The notes under the pieces: model-generated
Seen by the model: the letters and a program-made list of their open reading frames with translations, nothing else
Databases searched by the model: none
What the model was told of the DNA's origin: nothing
Shown: piece after piece, positions 15,868 to 24,313 of the stretch
How the letters are laid out: each line of letters opens with the position of its first letter
How positions within the stretch are numbered: the first letter of the stretch is position 1
Assembly (NCBI GenBank): GCA_965221785.1
Contig: CBDCSR010000003.1
Location: forward strand, 558,001 to 622,000
Origin: BD2-11 sp965221785
GTDB lineage: Bacteria > Gemmatimonadota > Gemmatimonadetes > Longimicrobiales > Gaopeijiaceae
Reading direction: 5' to 3'
Length of the DNA stretch: 64,000 bases
Position numbers and translations under genes: made by a program

Positions 15868-18051
15868 ATGGCGGTGCGGGGCGAGGTGATGGTGGATGGG
15901 GACGGCGGGGGCGCTGCGATGTCCGGGGGCGCCGCCACGGCGGTCCGGTTCCGGGTGCGGGACATGGACTGCTCGCACTGCGTGACCCGCATCGAGGACG
16001 GACTGCGCAAGGTCGACGGTGTGATGGGGGTGGGGGCCAACCTGGTGGGCCGCACCGTCACCGTGGAGGTCGACCCCGGTCGGGTGGCGGCCGAGGAGGT
16101 GCGGCGGGCGATCGGGCGCCTCGGGCACTTGGCCGAGCCGGACACCGGCGCGCGGGAGGAGCGCGCGGCCGCGACCTGGGCGACGCGGGACGCGCGGATC
16201 ACGTATGCGTCGGCGGCGCTGTTCGCGGTCGGGCTCGCGCTCCAGCTGGCCGGGGTCGGTCCGCTGCTGTTCACGCTGCCGCTGAACGAGGTGCGGATGC
16301 CGTCGCTCCTGTTCGTCGCCTCGGCGCTGGTGGGCGGATGGAGGTTCATGCCGGACGGGGTGCGCGCGGCGCGCGCGCTCTCGCTGGACATGAACTTCCT
16401 CATGATGGTGGCGATCCTGGGCGCGATCGCGATCGGGGAGTACCTGGAGGCCGCCGCCATCGTCTGCCTGTTCTCGACCGCCGAGCTGCTGGAGAGCTAC
16501 GCGGTCGACCGCGCGCGGGCGTCGATGGAGTCGCTGATGGATCTCGCCCCCAAGACGGCCGTGGTGCTGCGCGGCGGGGTGGAGGAGACGGTGCGGGCCT
16601 CCGAGGTCGCGGTCGGCGACGTGGTGGTGGTGCGCCCCGGCGAGCGCATTCCGGTCGACGGCACGGTGGTGGAGGGGGGCTCGGCGGTGGACGAGTCGTC
16701 CCTCACCGGGGAGTCGCTCCCGGTGGAGAAGGACCGGGGCGACCCGGTCTTCGCCGGCACCATCACCCGCGACGGCTTCATGCACGTTCGCACGGAGAAA
16801 CCCGCCGACTCGAGCTCGCTCGCGCGCATCGTGGAGCTGGTGGAGCGCGCGGGGGCGAAGAAGGCGAAGACGGAGCGGGTGGTGGCCCGCTTCGCGCGCT
16901 GGTATACGCCGGCGATCACCGTCGCGGCCGTGCTGGTGGTGGCGGTGCCGACGCTCGCGGGCGCGGATTTCATCACCTGGCTGGTGCGGGGGCTCACCCT
17001 GCTGGTGATCGCGTGCCCGTGCGCGCTGGTGATCTCCACCCCGGTCGCGGTAGTGAGCGGCATCACGGCCGCCGCGCGCCGCGGGGTGCTGATCAAGGGC
17101 GGGGTCTACCTGGAGGCGATGAGCGGCGTGCGCGCGATGGCGATGGACAAGACGGGCACGCTCACGGTCGGGCACCTGGAGGTGCGCGAGGTGCGCTCGA
17201 CCCGGGGGGCGCCAGCCTCCACGGTGCTGGCGCGCGCGTCCGCGGTGGAGGCCCGCTCGGAGCACCCGATCGCGCGCGCGATCCACGAGGAGGCGGCAAG
17301 GCGCGAGACCTACGCCCACTACGCCGTGCGCGACTTCACCACCCGCCGGGGCGAGGGCGTCGAGGCCCGGCTGGACGGCGTGCGCCACTTCGTCGGCAAG
17401 CCGGCGACCCTGGGGCTCGGCGAAGCACCCGCGGGCATGGCCGGCGACGGCCGCACGGTGGTGGCCGTGGCGGACGAGGACGGGCCGCTGGGGTGGATCT
17501 CCCTGGAGGACCGGGCCCGCAAGCAGGCGCGGGTGGCGGTGGGGGAGCTGCACGGCATGGGCATCCGGCCGGTCGTGATGCTGACCGGCGACGACGCCGC
17601 GACCGGCCGCCGGGTCGCAGGGGAGACCGGGGTGGACGACGTGAAGGCCAGGCTGCTCCCGCACGAGAAGGTGGAGGCGCTCAGGGCGCTCGAGCGGGAG
17701 CACGGCCGGGTGGCGATGGTGGGCGACGGCGTGAACGACGCGCCCTCGCTCGCGGCGGCCTCGGTGGGCATCGCCATGGGAGCTGCCGGAAGCGACGCCG
17801 CCATCGACAGCGCGGACGTGGCGCTGATGGGCGACGACCTCACCCGCCTGCCCTATCTGTTCCGGCTGTCGCGCAAGTCGCGCGCGGTCATCCGCCAGAA
17901 CATCGCGACCGCGCTGCTGGTGAAGCTCGTCCTGGTGGTCGGCGTGCCGCTCGGCATGGTCTCGCTGATCACGGCCGTCCTCGTAGGCGACGTGGGCGTC
18001 TCGCTGCTGGTGACCGGCAACGCGCTCCGGCTCGCGCGCGTGAATGCCTGA
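15868..18051 (+). CDS. P1B-type heavy-metal ATPase, likely Zn/Cd/Pb exporter
   Basis: The 727-residue pump has an N-terminal heavy-metal-associated domain with DCSHC (C35, C38), then membrane spans, the actuator motif TGES, the membrane CPC motif (C383-P-C385), the phosphorylated aspartate D427 in DKTGT, SEHP, and GDGVND at 619-624. The C-terminal spans have a lysine (LLVKLVLVV) and an aspartate (VGDVGVSLLVT) in the positions typical of the Zn/Cd/Pb (P1B-2, ZntA-like) group, while the CPC motif is shared with Cu pumps. The specificity is therefore inferred. The stop overlaps the NosR-like gene by eight bases. Confidence 0.9.
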   Translation: MAVRGEVMVDGDGGGAAMSGGAATAVRFRVRDMDCSHCVTRIEDGLRKVDGVMGVGANLVGRTVTVEVDPGRVAAEEVRRAIGRLGHLAEPDTGAREERAAATWATRDARITYASAALFAVGLALQLAGVGPLLFTLPLNEVRMPSLLFVASALVGGWRFMPDGVRAARALSLDMNFLMMVAILGAIAIGEYLEAAAIVCLFSTAELLESYAVDRARASMESLMDLAPKTAVVLRGGVEETVRASEVAVGDVVVVRPGERIPVDGTVVEGGSAVDESSLTGESLPVEKDRGDPVFAGTITRDGFMHVRTEKPADSSSLARIVELVERAGAKKAKTERVVARFARWYTPAITVAAVLVVAVPTLAGADFITWLVRGLTLLVIACPCALVISTPVAVVSGITAAARRGVLIKGGVYLEAMSGVRAMAMDKTGTLTVGHLEVREVRSTRGAPASTVLARASAVEARSEHPIARAIHEEAARRETYAHYAVRDFTTRRGEGVEARLDGVRHFVGKPATLGLGEAPAGMAGDGRTVVAVADEDGPLGWISLEDRARKQARVAVGELHGMGIRPVVMLTGDDAATGRRVAGETGVDDVKARLLPHEKVEALRALEREHGRVAMVGDGVNDAPSLAAASVGIAMGAAGSDAAIDSADVALMGDDLTRLPYLFRLSRKSRAVIRQNIATALLVKLVLVVGVPLGMVSLITAVLVGDVGVSLLVTGNALRLARVNA

Positions 18052-20536
18052 GGACCGGGCGCGGCGGACCGCCGCAAGAGTTTTCGCATGCGCTTTCGCC
18101 GCTGCGGCGGCGGGCATCCTGGCGCCCGCTCCGGTCCTCTGCCAGCAGGTGGCGGACGACTTTCCGTTCCCGCAAAGCCTCGTCGAGGAGGTATTGCCGG
18201 GGGCGACCTCCTTCGAGATGCGGGACGGCGACCCGCGGGTGATCGTCGGCTACGCGGCCGACGCCCCGGCCGAGGAAGCCCTCGTCGGATATGCGTTTCT
18301 CACGTCGGACGTGCCCCCGGAGGAACTCGGCTACAATGGTCCCATCGAGGTGCTGGTGGGGATGGACCGGGATGGGACCCTCACCGGTGTTCGGGTCACC
18401 CACTACGTCGAATCCTACATCCGCACCCGCGGCGACTTCCTGCGCACCCCCGGCTACGAGGCCCAGTTCACGGGCAAGTCCATCTCCGACCCCTTCCGCG
18501 CCAAGCGCGATGTCCGCGTGGTGTCGCGGGCGACGATCTCGGTCTCGGCCATGTCGCGCGGCATCCGCGCCGCCGCCCGCCGGGTGTACGCCAACTACCT
18601 GGCCACCCGGCCGTCCGCCGAGTCCGGCGGCTCGCTACTGACCATCGGCATGGAGGAGCTGGAGGAGCTGTCCTGGTCCGACATGGTCGCGGGCGAGCTG
18701 GTGCCGCAGATCCATGTGCTCGAAAACAACGTCACCCGCATCGTGCTCTCCTTCGCGCACATCCGCAGCGATTCCGTCGGCGAGATGCTGGTTGGGCGGA
18801 CCCGGTTCGGCGAGGTGGCGGAGCAGCTCGGGGAGCGGGTGCAGGAAGACCCTCTCATGCTCGTGGGCGTCGATGGAGCGCTGGCCCTCCTCTTCTATCC
18901 GCGCACGCTCTCGCTGGTGCAGGGCGCCGACACCATTGCCATGGACAACCCGGACGTCGTCATGCTGGGCGAGCCGCGCAGCGGGATGGTCCAGGGGCAG
19001 TTCCGCAACGTCGGGGTGATGGCCGTGCCGGGTTCGCTCGACGTCGAGCAGGCCTTCGACATCCATTTCGATCTTCGCCCGGGCATGGGGCTTTACACGA
19101 CCGCGTATCTGCCTCCGCGAGTCGCGGAGAGGATCGTCGAGGAGGATGCGCCTGCGGCGGAAGATGCGCCTGCCGGGGAGAATCCCGATCCGGCCGAACC
19201 GGTGACCGCGGCAGTCGATCCCGCAGCGGGCGCGGAAGCCGTCGTGCCGGCGTCGGATATCGCCGCGGATGAGCCGGAGACTGCGGCCGGCGAGCCGTCA
19301 CCGGCCCCCTCCGAGCTGCCGGAAGATCCGGCGGAAGCCGGCGGGGTGGCGGAAGATGCGCGCGAGGAAGCTCCCGCGACCGCGGAAGAAGACGATGCCG
19401 TGGAGGCTGCCGCGGACGATCCGGGAATGGCGACCGATGCCGCCCGCGCCGAAGCAGCTGCCGCGGGCGAGCCCGCATCCCCCGATGACGCCACGGCTGC
19501 GCCTGTGCCTGTCGACCGGACGGAGCCAGCCGATGACCCCGCGGCCGACCCCGCGCCACCCGCGAACCCGTCCGAAGCCGCAACCGGGGAGAATCCGTCC
19601 GCGACGGTCCCGCCGCCGGCCCCGCCGGACCTCGATTTCTCCCTTTCCGAGGAACAGACCGTCCTCGAGCGCACGCTGGCGCGCACCTCGCCCGCCGAGG
19701 TCGCCTGGATGCTGGGGCTGCTCGCGCTGGTCACGGTTGCGTTCTTCCTCAAGCGGGACCGCCTGCGGTGGGTGGCCCTGATTGCGACCTTCCTCTACCT
19801 GGGGTGGTTCGACGGCGGGTTCCTCTCGGTGTCGCACATCACCGCGGTCATCTCCGTGGGGCCGGGAGTGTTCCTGGAGGACATCCCGCTGCTCCTGTTC
19901 GTGGTCTTCACGGTGGTGACCACGCTGCTGGTGGGGCGCGTCTTCTGCGGGTTCCTGTGCCCGTTCGGGGTCCTGCAGGACCTCCTGGAGAAGGTGGTTC
20001 CGAGGAAGTTCAAGCGGGAATTGCCGCGCGCCCTGCACGAGCGCCTGTACCTGGTCAAGTACGTGTGCCTGGCGGCCATCCTGCTTCCGGCGCTGGCGGG
20101 AAGCCGGGCCAGCATCTTCTCCTTCTTCGAACCCTTCGGGACCGTCTTCTTCCTGAGTTCGTCCATCGTGCTGTGGGCGATCGCCGGGGGGATCCTGATT
20201 GCCTCGGCGATCGTGCCCCGCTTCTACTGCCGCTACGCATGCCCGCTGGGCGCGGCGCTCGCGGTCGCCTCCACGGTTTCGCCCTTCCGCATTCGCCGTG
20301 TGGAGCACTGCGACCACTGCAAGGTGTGCGAGCAGGCATGTCCCACGGGGGCAATCGAGGGGCCGCGCATCGACTTTCGCGAGTGCGTTCGCTGCAACAT
20401 CTGCGAGACGAAGCTGATCGATCAGGCCGGCGTCTGCCGCCACGACATCGATGAGGTGCGCCGGCGGCTGGTTCAGCTGACGGTGGCGCCCAGTGCGGGG
20501 ATCGAGGCCGGTGCCCGGATCGAGACCGGTGTCTGA
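18044..20536 (+). CDS. NosR-like FMN-binding, 4Fe-4S membrane electron-transfer protein
   Basis: This 830-residue protein has a signal peptide, a periplasmic FMN-binding domain with SRATIS (T164 is the likely flavinylated residue, a variant of the S/T-G-A-T motif) and a roughly 180-residue Ala/Pro/Glu/Asp-rich linker. Several transmembrane helices with FCGFLCPFG and YACPLGA (CP motifs as in NosR/NapH) follow. It ends with a ferredoxin-like cluster site CDHCKVCEQACPTG (C756, C759, C762, C766) and a second Cys-rich stretch. It would move electrons across the membrane. No nosZ is nearby, so the partner is unknown. ApbE downstream is the natural flavinylating enzyme. Confidence 0.85.
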   Translation: MPEDRARRTAARVFACAFAAAAAGILAPAPVLCQQVADDFPFPQSLVEEVLPGATSFEMRDGDPRVIVGYAADAPAEEALVGYAFLTSDVPPEELGYNGPIEVLVGMDRDGTLTGVRVTHYVESYIRTRGDFLRTPGYEAQFTGKSISDPFRAKRDVRVVSRATISVSAMSRGIRAAARRVYANYLATRPSAESGGSLLTIGMEELEELSWSDMVAGELVPQIHVLENNVTRIVLSFAHIRSDSVGEMLVGRTRFGEVAEQLGERVQEDPLMLVGVDGALALLFYPRTLSLVQGADTIAMDNPDVVMLGEPRSGMVQGQFRNVGVMAVPGSLDVEQAFDIHFDLRPGMGLYTTAYLPPRVAERIVEEDAPAAEDAPAGENPDPAEPVTAAVDPAAGAEAVVPASDIAADEPETAAGEPSPAPSELPEDPAEAGGVAEDAREEAPATAEEDDAVEAAADDPGMATDAARAEAAAAGEPASPDDATAAPVPVDRTEPADDPAADPAPPANPSEAATGENPSATVPPPAPPDLDFSLSEEQTVLERTLARTSPAEVAWMLGLLALVTVAFFLKRDRLRWVALIATFLYLGWFDGGFLSVSHITAVISVGPGVFLEDIPLLLFVVFTVVTTLLVGRVFCGFLCPFGVLQDLLEKVVPRKFKRELPRALHERLYLVKYVCLAAILLPALAGSRASIFSFFEPFGTVFFLSSSIVLWAIAGGILIASAIVPRFYCRYACPLGAALAVASTVSPFRIRRVEHCDHCKVCEQACPTGAIEGPRIDFRECVRCNICETKLIDQAGVCRHDIDEVRRRLVQLTVAPSAGIEAGARIETGV

Positions 20537-21560
20537 GTCCGGACCGGTGCCTGAGGGCGTATCACGGCGCAAAGCGCTCCGGATCGGCGGGGCGGCGGGC
20601 CTGCTGCTGGCGATGGGCGGCGGGCTCACTGCTGCGGTCCTGCGCCGGGCCGGGCTTCACAGCGCGAGCGATACCCGCACCCGCATGGGCACGCTGGTCC
20701 ACGTCACCGTGGTGCACCCGGAGGCCGCGCGGGCGCGCGAGCTGGCCGGCGCCGCCTTCGACGAGATCGATCGGCTGGAGACGGTTTTCAGCGGCTACCG
20801 GCCCGACACGCCGGTGTCCCGGCTCAACCGGGACGGGGTGCTGGACAACCCGCCGCCCGAACTGGTGGCGGTGGTGCGCCGCGCGCTCCATTTCGCCGAA
20901 CTGACCGGGGGCGCCTTCGACCCCACCGTGCCGCCGCTGATCGAACTCTACCGCAACAGCTTCGCGGAGTCGGGCGCGCCGCCCGCGGAGACTGCTGTGG
21001 AGGAGGCCATGTCACGGGTCGGGTACCGGCACGTTGCCGCGGATGCGGGGCGGATCGCGTTCGCGCGCCCTGGCATGGCGGTCTCGCTCGACGGCATCGC
21101 CAAGGGGTACATCCTCGACCGGGTGGTCGAGCAGGTAACGGCCGCGGGCGCGGCGGGTGTGCTGGCCGACGGGGGCGGGGACATCTCGGCCGGGGAGGGG
21201 GAGGTGGCGGGTGCGGGATGGCCGGTGGGGGTCGAGCACCCGCGCGAGCCGGGGACGGTGCTGGGGACGATCGAGGTGCGCCACCAGGGGGTCGCCACCT
21301 CGGGGGACTACATGAGGGCGCACACCGCCGACCTCCGCCATCATCACATCGTCGATCCGCGCACGGGCTCCTCGCCCGGCCACGCCAGCGCCGCCACCGT
21401 AGTGGCCCGGTCCGCCATGGACGCCGACGCCCTCGCAACCGCGGCCATGGTGCTGGGCCCCGTCCAGGGCATCGAGCTGCTGGAGCGGCTCGACGGGACC
21501 GAAGGCCTCATCGTCACCAAGGACCTCGACCTGGTGCGCAGTTCCGGGTTCGGGGCCTGA
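20529..21560 (+). CDS. apbE: FAD:protein FMN transferase (ApbE)
   Basis: ApbE links FMN covalently to Ser/Thr of RnfG/NqrC/NosR-type proteins. The N-terminus of this 343-residue protein is Tat-like (SRRKALRIGG followed by a hydrophobic stretch), so it acts outside the cytoplasm. Visible motifs are SLDGIAKGYILDRV, LADGGGDIS and HHIVDPRTG, with the DADALATAAM segment near the C-terminus. The GTG at 20529 overlaps the NosR-like stop by eight bases; a start at 20493 or 20547 is possible. The overlap and the FMN site upstream strongly suggest that the NosR-like protein is its substrate. Confidence 0.9.
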   Translation: MSESGPVPEGVSRRKALRIGGAAGLLLAMGGGLTAAVLRRAGLHSASDTRTRMGTLVHVTVVHPEAARARELAGAAFDEIDRLETVFSGYRPDTPVSRLNRDGVLDNPPPELVAVVRRALHFAELTGGAFDPTVPPLIELYRNSFAESGAPPAETAVEEAMSRVGYRHVAADAGRIAFARPGMAVSLDGIAKGYILDRVVEQVTAAGAAGVLADGGGDISAGEGEVAGAGWPVGVEHPREPGTVLGTIEVRHQGVATSGDYMRAHTADLRHHHIVDPRTGSSPGHASAATVVARSAMDADALATAAMVLGPVQGIELLERLDGTEGLIVTKDLDLVRSSGFGA

Positions 21561-21574
21561 AGCGCTCGACATCC

Positions 21575-22360
21575 ATGTCCGAGCAGCCGACCACCCCGTC
21601 CGAGCCGATGCCGCCCGCTGCCCGCGTCCGCGCCTCCCTCTTCGTCACCTGCCTGGGCGACCACTTCTACGCGGATGCCGCCGCCTCGGCCGTTCGGCTG
21701 CTGCGGAAGCTGGGGGTGGAGGTCGACTTTCCGGAGGCGCAGACCTGCTGCGGGCAGCCGGCCTTCAACGCGGGGCGGGACGCCGAGGCGCGCCGCATGG
21801 CCGCGCACACCCTGGAGGTCTTCCGCGAAAGCGAGTACGTGGTGCTTCCGTCCGGGAGCTGCGCCTGCATGCTCCGGCGCTTCTACGCCCATCTCTTCCA
21901 CGATGACGACCTGTCCGGGCAGGTGGCCGACCTCGCCGGGCGCACCTTCGAGTTGGGGGAGTTCGTGGTGCGGGTGCTCGGGGTGACGGAGCTCGGGCGC
22001 GGCCTGGAGGGACGGCGCATCGCGTACCACCACGGGTGCCACGCCCTGCGGGAGCTGGGGATCCGGGATGAGCCGCTTGCGCTGCTGGACAACGCCGGGG
22101 CCGAAGTGGTCCCCTGGGAGGCGGCGGAGGAGTGCTGCGGCTTCGGGGGCCTGTTCTCGGTGACCTTCCCGCAGGTGTCCGCCGGAATGGCCGACCGGAA
22201 GCTGGACACCCTCGCCGAGGCGGGCGATGTCGACTTCCTGACCTCCGCCGATTGCGGCTGCCTGCTCCAGCTCTCGAGCCGCATGCGCAAGCGCGGGCAG
22301 GATCTCGCCGTGCGCCATCTTGCCGACGTTCTCTGGGAGGCGGCCGGTGCAGATTCATAG
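21575..22360 (+). CDS. lutA: LutA-type (Fe-S)-binding protein of lactate utilisation
   Basis: The 261-residue protein has the two CCG cysteine-rich domains of LutA/GlcF/HdrB-type subunits: QTCCGQPAFN with upstream VTCLGD, and AEECCGFGGLF with YHHGCHALRELG. It is a subunit of the LutABC L-lactate oxidase complex, in which electrons from lactate go to the respiratory chain. ATG 21575 lies 14 bases after apbE and the gene overlaps lutB by 14 bases. The order lutA-lutB-lutC is conserved. An alternative reading is another CCG-domain oxidoreductase, but the neighbours argue against it. Confidence 0.9.
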   Translation: MSEQPTTPSEPMPPAARVRASLFVTCLGDHFYADAAASAVRLLRKLGVEVDFPEAQTCCGQPAFNAGRDAEARRMAAHTLEVFRESEYVVLPSGSCACMLRRFYAHLFHDDDLSGQVADLAGRTFELGEFVVRVLGVTELGRGLEGRRIAYHHGCHALRELGIRDEPLALLDNAGAEVVPWEAAEECCGFGGLFSVTFPQVSAGMADRKLDTLAEAGDVDFLTSADCGCLLQLSSRMRKRGQDLAVRHLADVLWEAAGADS

Positions 22361-23726
22361 CCGGGAGTACCCCAGGCGGGCGCGCGAAGGCGGGGATGTG
22401 CGCGCCTCGGTGACCGGGGCGACGCTGTCGTTCGACGCGCGCCGGCGGGCCGCGTTCGCGGGGGTGGCCGCGGAGGAATGGCGGGTCTGGGCCGAAGGGG
22501 TGAAGACGCACCTGCTGACTCACTTGGACCGGTATCTGGAGGAAGCCGAGGCGAAGCTGGAGGCGAACGGTGCACGGGTGCACTGGGCCGGGTCGCAGGA
22601 GGACGTGCACCGCATCCTCTCGGGCATCATCGAGCGCCGGGGTGCGCGGCGCGCGGTCAAGGGCAAGAGCATGCTCTCCGAGGAACTCGAGGTGAACGAG
22701 TTGCTGGAGAAGCGGGGCGTCGACGTGCTCGAGACCGATCTCGGGGAGTACATCCTGCAACTGCTGGAACAGCCGCCCAGCCACATCGTGGGTCCCGCCA
22801 TCCACCTGAGCCTGGACGAGATCCGCCGGCTGTACCACGAAACCCACGGGACGGAGCTGGATGCGACGCCGGATGAGCTGGCCGCGGTCTCGCGCGTGAT
22901 CCTGCGCGAGGCCTTTCTCGCGGCCGAGGTGGGCATCACCGGGGGGAACTTCCTGGTGGCGGAGACGGGCACCGTGGCGCTCATCGAGAACGAGGGCAAC
23001 ATCCGGCTCACCACCTCGGCGCCGCCGGTGCACGTGGCGCTGGTGGGCATCGAGAAGCTGCTGCCGCGCTGGAGCGACCTGGCGGTGTTCCTGCAGCTCA
23101 CGGCCCGGGCGGCGACCGGACAGCCGGTGGGGAACTACGTCTCCATGATCCACGGTCCCAGGACCGCGGAGGACCCCGACGGCCCGGAGGAGGTGCACGT
23201 GGTGCTGGTCGACAACGGCCGCACCGACGTGCTCGCCGATCCGGAGGCGTGGGAGGCCCTCCGTTGCGTGCGTTGCGGCGCCTGCCTCAACGCCTGCCCC
23301 GTCTACCGCCAGACGGGCGGGCACGCCTACGGGGCCGTCTACTCGGGCCCCATCGGGTCGGTGCTGAACCCCGGGCTGGCCGGGCTGCACGCCGCCATGC
23401 CGCTCCCCTTTGCGTCGAGCCTGTGCGGCGCCTGCGAGGAGGCATGCCCGGTGCGCATTCCCATCCCTGAGCTGCTCCTGAGCTGGCGCCGGCGGGCGGC
23501 GGAGGCAGGGATGGATTCCCGCGCCAAGGCGGGGCTGCTGAAGGCGTGGACTGCGGTCGCCACCCGGCCCGGCCTGTACCGGGCCGCCGGGGCCATGCTG
23601 CACGCGCTCCCCGAACCTGTGCGCCGCGTCCCCCTGCCGGTCGTGGGTGGCTGGCGCGAGGTGCGCGCGGATCCGGAGCCGTCGCCGACCTCCTTCCGCG
23701 AGCTCTGGCGGGAGGGCATCGAGTGA
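22347..23726 (+). CDS. lutB: LutB-type iron-sulfur oxidoreductase
   Basis: The 459-residue protein contains the LUD domain (residues of about 50-280, with GITGGNFLVAETGTVAL) and a two-cluster ferredoxin region: CVRCGACLNACPVYRQTGG and LCGACEEACPVRIPI. A C-terminal helical tail is typical of LutB. It is the central electron-transfer subunit of the lactate utilisation complex. The chosen GTG at 22347 overlaps lutA, and its stop overlaps the GTG of lutC. All eight cluster cysteines are present. Confidence 0.92.
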   Translation: MQIHSREYPRRAREGGDVRASVTGATLSFDARRRAAFAGVAAEEWRVWAEGVKTHLLTHLDRYLEEAEAKLEANGARVHWAGSQEDVHRILSGIIERRGARRAVKGKSMLSEELEVNELLEKRGVDVLETDLGEYILQLLEQPPSHIVGPAIHLSLDEIRRLYHETHGTELDATPDELAAVSRVILREAFLAAEVGITGGNFLVAETGTVALIENEGNIRLTTSAPPVHVALVGIEKLLPRWSDLAVFLQLTARAATGQPVGNYVSMIHGPRTAEDPDGPEEVHVVLVDNGRTDVLADPEAWEALRCVRCGACLNACPVYRQTGGHAYGAVYSGPIGSVLNPGLAGLHAAMPLPFASSLCGACEEACPVRIPIPELLLSWRRRAAEAGMDSRAKAGLLKAWTAVATRPGLYRAAGAMLHALPEPVRRVPLPVVGGWREVRADPEPSPTSFRELWREGIE

Positions 23727-24313
23727 GGGAGAGGATTCTCGACCGGGTACGGCAGGCGCTCCGCGACCGGCCCAAGGTGCCTCATCCGGGCGAACTGAGT
23801 ACGGCGGTGCCCGATGCCCCCCCGCCGGTGGAGCACTTCGCGGAGTGCTTCCGGGCGGCCGGGGGCGAGGTGCACCGCTTCGCCGACGCGGACGCGGCGC
23901 GCCGGTGGCTGCAGGGGTTCGCCGCCGGGTTCGCGAGCGTCAGTCACGGGACCGGCGTTCCCGCGATCCTGGCGGTGCCGGCTCCCGAGGCGCCGCCCCG
24001 GGAGGCCGCGCTGGGGGTGTCGGTTGCGCGCGCGGCGGCCGCCCAGTCCGGGTCGCTCGTGCTGAGCAGCCGGGACGGGCGGCGCACCCAGCTGCTCCCG
24101 CCGGTGCACGTGGTGCTGGTGGACGCCGGTACGGTCGCCGGCACCCTCGGCGAGGCGCTGGCTGCCTGCCGCGACGACGGTGGCGCCGCGCTGGCGCTGC
24201 ATTCCGGTCCCAGCAAGTCGGCCGACATCGGCCAGGTCATGGTGACCGGCGTCCACGGGCCCGGCCGCGTGATCGCGCTCCTCCTCGCCCAATGGCCGGC
24301 GCCCCCACCATGA
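23723..24313 (+). CDS. lutC: LutC-type LUD-domain protein
   Basis: LutC is the small subunit of the LutABC complex. This 196-residue protein begins VRERILDRVRQALRDRP, the usual LutC N-terminal helix, and ends with the LUD core (LPPVHVVLVDAG, then GPSKSADIGQVMVTGVHGPG), which matches the family's end motif. Its GTG at 23723 overlaps the lutB stop by four bases, and its stop overlaps the Ppx gene in an ATGA. Confidence 0.9.
   Translation: MRERILDRVRQALRDRPKVPHPGELSTAVPDAPPPVEHFAECFRAAGGEVHRFADADAARRWLQGFAAGFASVSHGTGVPAILAVPAPEAPPREAALGVSVARAAAAQSGSLVLSSRDGRRTQLLPPVHVVLVDAGTVAGTLGEALAACRDDGGAALALHSGPSKSADIGQVMVTGVHGPGRVIALLLAQWPAPPP

Noticed and set aside
11923..18117. Long antisense or shifted frames across the PQQ-type, aminotransferase and P-type ATPase genes (787, 664 and 795 codons)
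   Set aside because: All lie over well-supported genes with complete catalytic motifs and have no domain of their own.
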